The translations under genes were made by a program, and so were the position numbers. This document shows, piece by piece, positions 1-5,830 of a stretch of DNA of 6,128 nucleotides. The DNA is from Methanobacteriota archaeon (GTDB taxonomy: Archaea; Thermoplasmatota; Thermoplasmata; Methanomassiliicoccales; Methanomethylophilaceae). The notes under the pieces are model-generated. The model saw only the letters and a program-made list of their open reading frames with translations, did not search any database and was not told where the DNA came from. Numbering within the stretch: the first letter of the stretch is position 1; every line of letters begins with the position of its first letter. Location of the stretch: positions 1 through 6,128 of the forward strand of contig JAKQBQ010000056.1 of assembly GCA_029574055.1 (NCBI GenBank), given 5' to 3'.

Positions 1-39
1 CACCGACATGTACGGAAGAGGTGTGTGAGGTGTCTTCAC

Positions 40-82
40 TGCGGGCGCAGCCCGCACCTGTTTCCACTCAAATCAAAACAGG
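40..82. other. Two abutting hairpins (possible terminator or structured RNA)
   Basis: The first stem pairs TGCGGGC (40-46) with GCCCGCA (50-56) around a 3-nt loop. The second pairs CCTGTTT (57-63) with AAACAGG (76-82) around a 12-nt loop. Both stems are perfect 7-bp matches and no base separates them. Read on the plus strand, the first is GC-rich and followed by CCTGTTT, which resembles a weak terminator for a gene entering from the left. Read on the minus strand, both would lie in the leader of a transcript starting from the TATA-like sequence at 99-108. The sequence does not decide between these. Confidence 0.4.
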
Positions 83-98
83 ACCAAAAATAGGCTAC

Positions 99-108
99 CT
101 ATAAATAG
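99..108. promoter_or_regulatory. TATA-like sequence, direction uncertain
   Basis: CTATAAATAG is a near-symmetric AT-rich element, CTAT-AA-ATAG. On the minus strand it reads as TTTATAG, close to the archaeal TATA consensus, and would place a start near 77, just inside the hairpin at 57-82. On the plus strand it reads as TATAAATA and would start near 130, upstream of the palindrome at 144-155. No open frame of any length follows in the plus direction. In the minus direction the window ends too soon to tell. Confidence 0.25.
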
Positions 109-262
109 TTCCTCAATACTATATTCTGTTGCGGGAGTGTGATGGTGATGTCACCCCCCCGTTTACCCTTTTTCCTAAATTATTATTCTGTCTAAAAGTG
201 CGATGTGGTCACGATCCCGTAAGGATCACAATGCCGGGCAGAGGCTCATTTTGAGAGAGCCA

Positions 263-1021
263 TTACGCCGTCCTTCTTCCGAATATCAGATATCCGGTAT
301 GCCCAAGCATCTCGAAAGACGGCCTCACGCCTCCTGGATGGACCTCCAGCCCGCGCTGTATGTTCTCCAGCGCATACACCTCTGCAAATTCTTTTTCCCT
401 GAGGGAAGTGACTATCTTCTCGGCCTGATTGGTGTTGGGGACATACGAGCATATGCGCCCTCCCGGCCTTATGTTCCCATATAGATTATCCAACGCAAGC
501 CATGGGTCCGGCATATCCATGATGAGCGCGTCGGCGGCCGTGCCTATCTTGACATTCCTTGCATCGCCAATGGTGTATTCCCAATTCTTTTCCAAGCCTG
601 TGCGCCTGATATTCTTTAGTGCCAGCTTAGCGTTCTCTTCCTTGATCTCTATTGTGTGAACCATTCCTGCCGGCCCGACCGCATTCAGAAGGGCGGTGGT
701 CAGCCCGCCGGATCCGGCGCCCACTTCCAACACGGTGCTTCCCGGCTTTATGTCGCAGTTCAGAAGGATCGTCGCCGCGTCCTTCGGGCCGATTATCTGC
801 GCCCCTCTGTCAAGAGAACCTATCAACTCCACGGCACCCGGCCTGAAGATATGGTAATCCTTTCCGATGATGCTTAGTCTCGAGCCGTCATCCAATTCCT
901 TGAACCTTGAGCCGTCCACCGTTCCCAGCGATGCGACCTTTATCATATCATACGATACTTTAAGCCAGACCCTTTTTCCGGTTCTATCAACAAGGTATAC
1001 GGTCTCGCCTTCCACGAACAT
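263..1021 (-). CDS. trmI: tRNA (adenine-58-N1)-methyltransferase, TrmI family
   Basis: A 252-residue SAM-dependent methyltransferase that makes m1A at position 58 in the T-loop of tRNA; some archaeal members also act on A57. The N-terminal part (about 1-60) fits the small beta domain of the family. The Rossmann methyltransferase domain follows, with the SAM-binding loop VLEVGAGSGGLT (97-108), an acidic strand end HTIEIKEEN (122-130), and the motif DMPDPW (169-174), whose first Asp is the likely catalytic residue. PGGRICSYVPNTNQ (186-199) and the ending RPSFEMLGHTGYL (233-245) are family signatures. Length is normal for an archaeal homotetrameric TrmI. The ATG start is supported by GTGATC two bases upstream, which matches the complement of the archaeal 16S rRNA tail (from family knowledge). 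It is last in the prs-proS-trmI operon, 4 nt after proS, and ends in TAA. Confidence 0.93.
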   Translation of the reverse strand: MFVEGETVYLVDRTGKRVWLKVSYDMIKVASLGTVDGSRFKELDDGSRLSIIGKDYHIFRPGAVELIGSLDRGAQIIGPKDAATILLNCDIKPGSTVLEVGAGSGGLTTALLNAVGPAGMVHTIEIKEENAKLALKNIRRTGLEKNWEYTIGDARNVKIGTAADALIMDMPDPWLALDNLYGNIRPGGRICSYVPNTNQAEKIVTSLREKEFAEVYALENIQRGLEVHPGGVRPSFEMLGHTGYLIFGRRTA

Positions 1022-1023
1022 AT

Positions 1024-1029
1024 GATCAC
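1024..1029 (-). promoter_or_regulatory. RBS of trmI, overlapping the proS stop
   Basis: GTGATC lies 2 nt before the trmI ATG and contains the TGA stop of proS. It is complementary to the GATCAC of the usual archaeal 16S rRNA 3' tail. A ribosome ending proS would already sit on this site, so translational coupling is likely. Confidence 0.5.
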
Positions 1030-2429
1030 ATTGTGCGCGCGGCGATGACGGAACGGTCGGTCTCTTTCCCGCAGACCAAGCACCTGCCTGCGTACTTTTC
1101 CTTGCTGTTGTAAGGCGTTCCGAGGATCTTCAACTCATACGTATCCTCGAACTTGTGGCCGCACTCCTCGCATCCGCACCACCCGAACTTCAGGATCCTG
1201 CCTTCCGGCATGTTCTCAAGGGAATCTATCTCCTGAACTTTGGACATCAGGATGTTCTTTGCCCTTTCCATGAGGGCGGAGGATATCACTCCGAGTATCA
1301 GTTCCACGCCCTGCCCGACGCTGTCGAGGTCTATCGTCCCTTTCTCCCCGTTGTCCCTTCTGGCGAAGGTTGCAACGTTGTTCTCGATATCCCTCCCGCC
1401 TATCTCTAATCTGAGCGGAACTCCTTTGATCTCCCAATCGAAGTACTTGCTCCCCGGCCTCACGTCCCTGTCGTCAAGCTTTGCCCTTATCCCGTGATCC
1501 GACAGTTTTGACAAAAGGCCGCGGGCGGCTTCCGTCACGACCGCGGAATTGTCCTTGGAGAATATGGGTATTATCACTACCTGGAACGGTGCAATATCAG
1601 GAGGCATTATCAATCCCTTGTCGTCAGAATGCACCCCGATGACCGCGCCGAGCAGCCTCTCGCTCATCCCATACGTTGTTTGGTGGACGTGCTTGTGCTC
1701 GCCGTTCTCGTTCTCGTACGTTATCTCATACGGCTCTGAGAAGTTTGTGCGGTAATGGTGGATGGAGCCGATCTGCAGCGTCTTGCCGTTCGGCATGACC
1801 GTATCTATCCCCACCGTGTAGTAAGCGCCGGGGAACTTGTCCCAATCGGTTCTGACCGAAAGGAAATAAGGCAGGCACAAGCGCTTTGCTATCTTAGATA
1901 ATATCTCAACATCTTCTTCTATCTGGCACTGCGCGTCCTCCTCCGAAACGTGGCAGGTGTGGGATTCAAAGAAATGTATCTCCCTCACCCTCATGAACGG
2001 CCTTGTCTGTTTCGTTTCGTAACGGAACGTGTTCACTATCTGGTATATCTTAAGGGGAAGGTCCTGATGCGATCTCACCCAAAGGGCGAACATGGGATAC
2101 ATGGCGGTCTCCGATGTAGGCCTCAATACCAGCCTGACATCGAGCTCGTTGAGCCCGGCATGGGTCACCCAATAGACCTCCGAGTCGAACCCTTTTATGT
2201 GGTCCTTCTCTTTCTTGAACTCGGTCTCCGGGATCATCAGCGGGAAGCATACCTCATCGTGCTGAGTGGCGTCCAGCTCTTTTCTGATGAAGTGGTCGAT
2301 GTTCATCATCGCCTTCCAGCCGTACGGGGTCCAGACGTTCATGCCCTTTATCGGATATCTTTTGTCCGAGAGATTCGCTTTCTCAACGATGTCAAGATAC
2401 CAGTCGGCGAAGTTGTCCTCTTTTTCCAT
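1026..2429 (-). CDS. proS: Prolyl-tRNA synthetase, archaeal/eukaryotic type
   Basis: A 467-residue class II aminoacyl-tRNA synthetase that charges tRNA-Pro with proline using ATP. The catalytic core includes the substrate loop RPTSET (103-108), motif 2 with FRYETKQTRPFMRVRE (135-150) and HFFE, and motif 3 with GMSERLLG (254-261) followed by HSDDKGLIMPP. The anticodon-binding domain follows (about 280-390). The C-terminal region carries cysteines at 418, 420, 423, 450 and 453, fitting the zinc-binding domain of the archaeal/eukaryotic group. There is no bacterial-type editing insertion. Family members often end in a conserved tyrosine (ARSY-like) whose carboxylate reaches the active site; here the end is AARTM, with Met instead. 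The ATG start is preceded by GGTGAT at 3 nt spacing. It sits 4 nt after prs and 4 nt before trmI, so it is the middle gene of the operon. Confidence 0.97.
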   Translation of the reverse strand: MEKEDNFADWYLDIVEKANLSDKRYPIKGMNVWTPYGWKAMMNIDHFIRKELDATQHDEVCFPLMIPETEFKKEKDHIKGFDSEVYWVTHAGLNELDVRLVLRPTSETAMYPMFALWVRSHQDLPLKIYQIVNTFRYETKQTRPFMRVREIHFFESHTCHVSEEDAQCQIEEDVEILSKIAKRLCLPYFLSVRTDWDKFPGAYYTVGIDTVMPNGKTLQIGSIHHYRTNFSEPYEITYENENGEHKHVHQTTYGMSERLLGAVIGVHSDDKGLIMPPDIAPFQVVIIPIFSKDNSAVVTEAARGLLSKLSDHGIRAKLDDRDVRPGSKYFDWEIKGVPLRLEIGGRDIENNVATFARRDNGEKGTIDLDSVGQGVELILGVISSALMERAKNILMSKVQEIDSLENMPEGRILKFGWCGCEECGHKFEDTYELKILGTPYNSKEKYAGRCLVCGKETDRSVIAARTM

Positions 2430-2432
2430 GGT

Positions 2433-2438
2433 ATCACC
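2433..2438 (-). promoter_or_regulatory. RBS of proS, overlapping the prs stop
   Basis: GGTGAT ends 3 nt before the proS ATG and contains the TGA stop of prs. It is an exact complement of ATCACC in the usual archaeal 16S rRNA tail. This supports the chosen start and coupling of proS to prs. Confidence 0.55.
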
Positions 2439-3294
2439 ACTTCTCCTTCAGAGCGTTGGCGATTATTCCCGCGACGGATATGTGCGATACCTCGTTCTCA
2501 AGGGTGTTGCAGCATAGGACGGCATCCAAAGCGCTGCCGGTCAGCCTCTCGAGCGCATTGTTCACGAATATCCCGTGGGTGCAGGCGACCGATATATTCC
2601 TTGCGCCGGCTTCTTTGAGGGCTTGTTTCGCCGCAACGATCGTTCCTCCGGTGGATATCATGTCGTCCACTATCAGGATGTTCTTCCCCTTGCAGTCCAT
2701 CTGCGCCGGGGAGATCCTCACTTCCGACCCGGACAGCCGGATCTTCTCAAGATGGTCGTAAGACACTCCTATCTTTTCGCCGACGGCTTTCGCGCGGTCC
2801 TTCGCCCCAAGATCGGGGGAGAGGACCAGCTCTATGCTGCGGTTCTTGAAGTGTTCCGCGATCGCGGGCGCAGCTTTCAGATCCTTGTACGGGCATCCGA
2901 AGTGCTCCAGGACGGACTCCTTGTGTATATCCACCGTAAACACGCGGTCGCACATCATTCCGAGATGGTTGATCATCACTTTCGCGCTCTCAGGCTCTCC
3001 GGGCCTGAACACCCTGTCCTGTCTGGCATATCCGAAGTAGGGGATCACAAGCGTTATTCTCCTGGCCCCCATCTTCTTCACGGCATCCTGCAGCAGGAAC
3101 ATCTCGATCATGTTGGAGTCCGGATATGTGTTCTGGACTATCACTACATCATCGTTCAGGGACTCGGTGTCTATCCTGGTATAGCATTCGCCGTCCGGGA
3201 ACCTCGTGGTCGCCGCCTGTATGAATGTACATCCTAGTATGTTCGACAGCTCTTTCGCAAGATCCCTGGAAGACGATCCCCCGACTATTATCAT
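2434..3294 (-). CDS. prs: Ribose-phosphate pyrophosphokinase (PRPP synthetase)
   Basis: A 286-residue cytosolic enzyme that transfers pyrophosphate from ATP to ribose 5-phosphate, giving PRPP for nucleotide, histidine and, in archaea, other pathways. Visible family signatures are RFPDGE (31-36), the ATP-binding PYFGYARQDR (85-94), VDIHKE (121-126) with its metal-site His, SPDLGA (159-164), the flexible catalytic loop around HLEKIRLSG (181-189), and the PRPP loop VDDMISTGGT (209-218). It is shorter than bacterial enzymes (about 310-320), as usual for archaeal members. The ATG start gives MIIVGGSSS, the normal family beginning. No Shine-Dalgarno sequence precedes it, but a TATA box lies about 26 bases upstream, so the mRNA is probably leaderless. 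It is the first gene of the prs-proS-trmI operon. Confidence 0.95.
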   Translation of the reverse strand: MIIVGGSSSRDLAKELSNILGCTFIQAATTRFPDGECYTRIDTESLNDDVVIVQNTYPDSNMIEMFLLQDAVKKMGARRITLVIPYFGYARQDRVFRPGEPESAKVMINHLGMMCDRVFTVDIHKESVLEHFGCPYKDLKAAPAIAEHFKNRSIELVLSPDLGAKDRAKAVGEKIGVSYDHLEKIRLSGSEVRISPAQMDCKGKNILIVDDMISTGGTIVAAKQALKEAGARNISVACTHGIFVNNALERLTGSALDAVLCCNTLENEVSHISVAGIIANALKEKW

Positions 3295-3314
3295 ACAGTC
3301 CGCATTTGCTTGAC

Positions 3315-3326
3315 ATTATAATTAAA
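3315..3326 (-). promoter_or_regulatory. TATA box of the prs-proS-trmI operon
   Basis: On the minus strand this reads TTTAATTATAAT. Its centre is about 26 bases before the prs ATG, which is the usual archaeal distance from TATA box to transcription start. The transcript would therefore begin at or next to the start codon, consistent with the lack of a ribosome binding site there. Confidence 0.65.
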
Positions 3327-3371
3327 TGTGCATGGACGCTCGCGCTGTGCACGCTCCTCGATAGTGCCGCA

Positions 3372-3383
3372 AAACGCTTTTAT
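3372..3383 (+). promoter_or_regulatory. Orphan TATA/BRE-like promoter, possibly for a tiny ORF or RNA
   Basis: AAACGCTTTTAT resembles a purine-rich BRE followed by a TATA box, and is close in sequence to the box before the DUF357 gene (AAGCTTTTTAT). A start about 25 bases downstream falls on a GTG at 3405. That GTG opens a 16-codon frame, VKDAAEILESILQKNE, ending in TGA at 3453-3455. This could be a leaderless micro-ORF, a small RNA, or simply an upstream start giving the DUF357 mRNA a leader of about 100 nt. The peptide is too short for homology and I do not call it a gene. Confidence 0.3.
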
Positions 3384-3474
3384 GCGCAGATCTGCCCGAT
3401 CCTTGTGAAAGATGCCGCCGAGATCCTGGAATCCATCCTGCAGAAAAACGAATGAGGTGTTTGAAGCGGTCAAG

Positions 3475-3482
3475 CTTTTTAT
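3475..3482 (+). promoter_or_regulatory. TATA box of the DUF357 gene
   Basis: CTTTTTAT is centred about 27 bases before the ATG at 3506, so transcription would start at the start codon. No Shine-Dalgarno sequence is present before that ATG, again indicating a leaderless mRNA. An ATG at 3499 in another frame gives only a short overlapping frame and does not fit this spacing. Confidence 0.6.
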
Positions 3483-3505
3483 CGCCGCGCATCGTTGCAT
3501 GAACG

Positions 3506-3799
3506 ATGAACAGCACCATCTCGGAAGAAAAGATAGACAGATATCTTGAGATCACAAGGAAAGCGTTGGAAAAGCTTACGATAGCCGCGCCCGGCAGATC
3601 GTACGCGAAGAAGCTCGCCGACGATTTCCTCGAGATGGCCACATCTTATTACAACGACGCAAAACATTTCAGGGAGTCCGGCGACCTTGTCACTGCGTTC
3701 GCCGCTGTGAACTATGCGCACGGGTGGCTTGATTGCGGTGCCAGGATCGGGCTGTTCGATGTAGGGGAAGACGACGTTCTCTTCACGCTTTTCGAATGA
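3506..3799 (+). CDS. DUF357 domain-containing protein, function unknown
   Basis: A 97-residue protein that matches my recollection of the archaeal DUF357 family, mainly in its second half: DDFLEMATSYYNDAKHF (about 39-55), then GDLVTAFAAVNYAHGWLDCGARIGLFDV (about 59-86), with the typical ending near LFTLFE. The sequence is almost entirely helix-forming with no membrane segment or signal peptide, so a small cytosolic helical bundle is likely. No catalytic motif is evident. The family is widespread in archaea and its role is not known to me. The start follows from the family length and from a TATA box about 27 bases upstream. It is the only plus-strand gene here. Its last 17 bases, including the TGA stop, overlap the 3' end of the convergent pantoate kinase gene. 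Confidence 0.88.
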   Translation: MNSTISEEKIDRYLEITRKALEKLTIAAPGRSYAKKLADDFLEMATSYYNDAKHFRESGDLVTAFAAVNYAHGWLDCGARIGLFDVGEDDVLFTLFE

Positions 3800-4643
3800 T
3801 CCGCGCCGGTTCGGCGGTCGATGCTGTTGAGAAGATCCAGTACGCATCTCCTACGGCGTCCCTGACCTCTTTCTCAGAAGCGTCCGTGAAGATGCTGTTG
3901 CCGAGCATGCACATCGAAGCCCTCATCCCATTGTTCTCCAGCTCTTGCATGGCGCCTGCGACCTCTTTTCCTCTTAAGCAGGCCTCCGACGAGAATTTAT
4001 TGGAAATATCAAACAACTGATCCTTTCCTGGGCTGCCTTCGAACCTTCGCATCGCTTCCTCGCCTGCTTTGCATATGCTTTCAAGCTTGCCGCTGTCGGC
4101 AAGGATGCCGGCGGTGCTCATATCCCCTCCTATAACGATCAGCGTCAATCTTTCAAACTCTATCTTATGATCCTTTGCGCACCCGAACGGCGGCAGCCCA
4201 GCCTCCGTCCTTATCGGGACATCCCACTCGTGCATCAATCCGGAAACATCCCCGAGCCCTCCGCCGCAGACGGCATCAGCGGTGTGGGCGGCCTCGAATG
4301 CCTCTTTCCTGCTTCCGCCGACTATCTCCGAGATGCAGAGCGCCGCGGCGACAGCACCCGAAGCGCTCATCCCGAACCCCTGTTTGGTCGGAAGGCCGCA
4401 TTCGACGCTCACATCGAAATTACGGCCGGGCGCCATATGTTCCAGCACATGCCGGGTTACCTTTGCGTCATCATCCTTCCCGTTGATGAGTATCCCGGTC
4501 TTTCCTTCTGTTTCGTGGATATGGACGGTCGTCCCCGCCCTCAGCCTGATGCCCGCTCCGATGGACCCGCTTTTAAGGATCGTATCGGAATGCACAGGCC
4601 TGAAGAAGCAGGTTATGTGCGCCGGGCAGAACACCGAGGTCAT
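3783..4643 (-). CDS. Pantoate kinase (archaeal CoA pathway, GHMP kinase fold)
   Basis: A 286-residue kinase that phosphorylates pantoate to 4-phosphopantoate, which archaea then join to beta-alanine with phosphopantothenate synthetase; this replaces the bacterial PanC/PanK order. Family signatures are the start FCPAHITCFFRP (5-16), SGSIGAGIRL (25-34), the GHMP phosphate-binding loop QGFGMSASGAVAAAL (88-102), the conserved CGGGLGDVSGLM (126-137), and the late segment ASMCMLGNSIF (242-252). An upstream in-frame TTG at 4658 would add five residues. I prefer the ATG at 4643 because it forms an ATGA overlap with the coaBC stop and gives the normal N-terminus. The gene lies directly after coaBC, so two CoA steps are co-transcribed. 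Its 3' end overlaps the plus-strand DUF357 gene by 17 bases. The exact gene symbol varies between annotations. Confidence 0.92.
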   Translation of the reverse strand: MTSVFCPAHITCFFRPVHSDTILKSGSIGAGIRLRAGTTVHIHETEGKTGILINGKDDDAKVTRHVLEHMAPGRNFDVSVECGLPTKQGFGMSASGAVAAALCISEIVGGSRKEAFEAAHTADAVCGGGLGDVSGLMHEWDVPIRTEAGLPPFGCAKDHKIEFERLTLIVIGGDMSTAGILADSGKLESICKAGEEAMRRFEGSPGKDQLFDISNKFSSEACLRGKEVAGAMQELENNGMRASMCMLGNSIFTDASEKEVRDAVGDAYWIFSTASTAEPARIIRKA

Positions 4644-5830
4644 ATTATTTCCGCGCAATAATCCAAGATCTCATCCGACACTTCTATCTTCGTGCCGGTT
4701 ATGTTCTTGGATGCTTTCTCGGTCACCAATATCACGGAGGATGTCTGCCTTCCGGCATCGTCGATGTCGTTGGCGACCACCGCTTTGAGACCGTGCTCCT
4801 TCATCCTGAGCCTCGCCCTCTCCTCCAACTCCTCCAAGCTGTGTCCGGACTCTGCCTTGAAGCCTATCACGTTCTTGCATCTTTTCCTGATCATAGGGAG
4901 AACTTTCGGAACAGGCTCCAGCTTGACATCGAAGGGCCCGTCGCTGGATATCTTGCCTTCCTTCTTTTCCATCGGGGTGAAGTCTGCCAGAGCTGCCGGC
5001 ACAATCACGAGGTCGTGATCGACCTTGTCCATCATCCCCACGAGATCGGACACTGTGGTGAACCTTTCCACTTTGAGGAAATCGGGAAGCGAGACGCTGC
5101 ATCCTCCCATCCACAGGTTGACCTCCGCCCCTCTCTCGAAGGCGCGTTTCGCAAGTGCCAGCGCCATCAGTCCGCTGGAGCGGTTGGTTATCATCCTCAT
5201 TGAATCTATTGGCTCCTCGCTCCTCCCACCTATAACCAATATCCGGCGGTCGGCAAGGTCGTTCCTTGATAAGAGCTTCACTGCCCATGACACGATCTCA
5301 TCCTTTGACGCGACCTTTGCCTTTATCCCATCTCTGTGCGGCCCGATGATATGCACTCCCCATTCAGAGAGGGTCCTGATGTTCCCTGACACAGCGGGAT
5401 TCTCAAGCATCTGCACATGCATAGCGGGCGCCACCGCAACGGGGATCTTGCTCCCCAGCGCCACCGTGGCCATTGACGTCACGGCCGTGTCATCTATCCC
5501 GTGCGCCATCTTCGATATGGTGTTGGCTGTTGCCGGATAAACGAGAAAAAGATCCGCCGCAGACGCGTCGCCGAGGTGGGTGATGTGCTCAGTCTGCCCC
5601 GAAAGCTCGATTATCGGCTTTGTGCCTGCCGCAAACTCTATGGCATCCGAAGCAACGAGCTTTGCGGCGCTGGGGGTCATGACCGGGATTATCTTTGCCC
5701 CATGCCTTACCAGCTCCCTTATCGTTGAGAAGCATTCGGTTGCCGCAATGCTCCCGGTTATTCCGATCACTATGGTCTTTCCTCTCAGCCTGCTGCTTTT
5801 CTCACAGAATATTTCCTCTGACGGGTGCAT
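4640..5830 (-). CDS. coaBC: Bifunctional phosphopantothenoylcysteine decarboxylase / phosphopantothenate-cysteine ligase
   Basis: A 396-residue fusion carrying out two CoA steps: ligation of cysteine to 4'-phosphopantothenate, and FMN-dependent decarboxylation to 4'-phosphopantetheine. The N-terminal CoaC flavoprotein domain (about 15-190) shows VIGITGSIAATE (21-32), the likely active-site His82 in EHITHLGDA, PATANT (99-104), and APAMHVQMLENP (134-145). The last replaces the bacterial PAMN-type motif with PAMH. The bacterial clamp ACGD with its cysteine is absent; the equivalent stretch is DGIKAKVAS (167-175). The C-terminal CoaB ligase domain (about 195-396) shows NRSSGLMALALA (216-227), IVPAALADFTP (276-286), KEGKISSDG (290-298), IGFKAES (322-328) and VVANDI (351-356). 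The ATG at 5830 is preceded by AAGGAG at 8 nt and overlaps the tmk stop by one base; a TTG one codon upstream is less likely. Confidence 0.94.
   Translation of the reverse strand: MHPSEEIFCEKSSRLRGKTIVIGITGSIAATECFSTIRELVRHGAKIIPVMTPSAAKLVASDAIEFAAGTKPIIELSGQTEHITHLGDASAADLFLVYPATANTISKMAHGIDDTAVTSMATVALGSKIPVAVAPAMHVQMLENPAVSGNIRTLSEWGVHIIGPHRDGIKAKVASKDEIVSWAVKLLSRNDLADRRILVIGGRSEEPIDSMRMITNRSSGLMALALAKRAFERGAEVNLWMGGCSVSLPDFLKVERFTTVSDLVGMMDKVDHDLVIVPAALADFTPMEKKEGKISSDGPFDVKLEPVPKVLPMIRKRCKNVIGFKAESGHSLEELEERARLRMKEHGLKAVVANDIDDAGRQTSSVILVTEKASKNITGTKIEVSDEILDYCAEII

Larger units (their letters stand above)
1..262. other. Non-coding stretch downstream of trmI, structured
   Basis: No reading frame here looks like a protein. 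What it holds: a GAGGTGT direct repeat (18-24 and 27-33); two abutting hairpins (40-56 and 57-82); an AT-rich block with a TATA-like sequence (99-108); a palindrome GGTGA-TG-TCACC (144-155) that runs into a C7 tract (154-160); a T5 run (169-173); and a weak stem GATCC/GGATC (213-227). Two plus-strand frames are open from the left edge, to stops near 93 and 104. The first contains C-x-x-C-x-x-C spacing and could be the last codons of a gene entering from the left, but it is too short to judge. A minus-strand frame running off the left edge is also open. A transcription end for the minus-strand operon must lie here or beyond, but I see no clear T-rich terminator. Confidence 0.5.
3295..3505. promoter_or_regulatory. 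Divergent promoter region between prs and the DUF357 gene
   Basis: This 211-base intergenic stretch carries one minus-strand TATA box (3315-3326) for prs and two plus-strand TATA-like boxes (3377-3383 and 3475-3482). The second plus box is placed for the DUF357 gene; the first has no assigned gene. I see no tRNA-like fold and no clear operator repeat. Two short palindromes occur, CAGATCTG (3387-3394) and CTGCAG (3438-3443), both of which may be chance. Confidence 0.6.

Noticed and set aside
1..93. Open plus-strand frame with CxxCxxC spacing at the left edge
   Set aside because: Too short, begins outside the window, and a second frame is equally open; not enough to call the end of a gene.
213..227. 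Stem GATCC/GGATC as a terminator after trmI
   Set aside because: Only five Watson-Crick pairs, extended by wobble pairs, and no proper T-rich tract on the minus strand.
1950..2618. Long plus-strand open frame of 222 codons opposite proS and the end of prs
   Set aside because: It lies antisense to two well-recognised genes, crosses their junction, has no promoter or RBS support and a protein sequence unlike any family I know.
2575..3237. Long plus-strand open frame of 220 codons opposite prs
   Set aside because: Antisense to a confident PRPP synthetase; open only as a by-product of that gene's codon pattern.
3225..3455. Plus-strand frame of 76 codons over the start of prs and the intergenic region
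   Set aside because: Most of it is antisense to prs and has no start signal; only its last 16 codons, after the orphan promoter, are kept as a weak possibility.
3330..3470. Possible tRNA gene in the divergent intergenic region
   Set aside because: No T-loop consensus, no acceptor-stem pairing and no cloverleaf could be drawn.
3412..3547. ATG-started plus-strand frame overlapping the start of the DUF357 gene
   Set aside because: It overlaps the better-supported gene in another frame, its sequence is unlike a folded protein, and the promoter spacing fits other starts.
4643..4658. TTG start for pantoate kinase
   Set aside because: The ATG at 4643 gives the normal family N-terminus and an ATGA overlap with coaBC.
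4671..5288. Minus-strand frame of 205 codons inside coaBC
   Set aside because: Same-strand out-of-frame shadow, rich in Arg and Gly, with no family signature.
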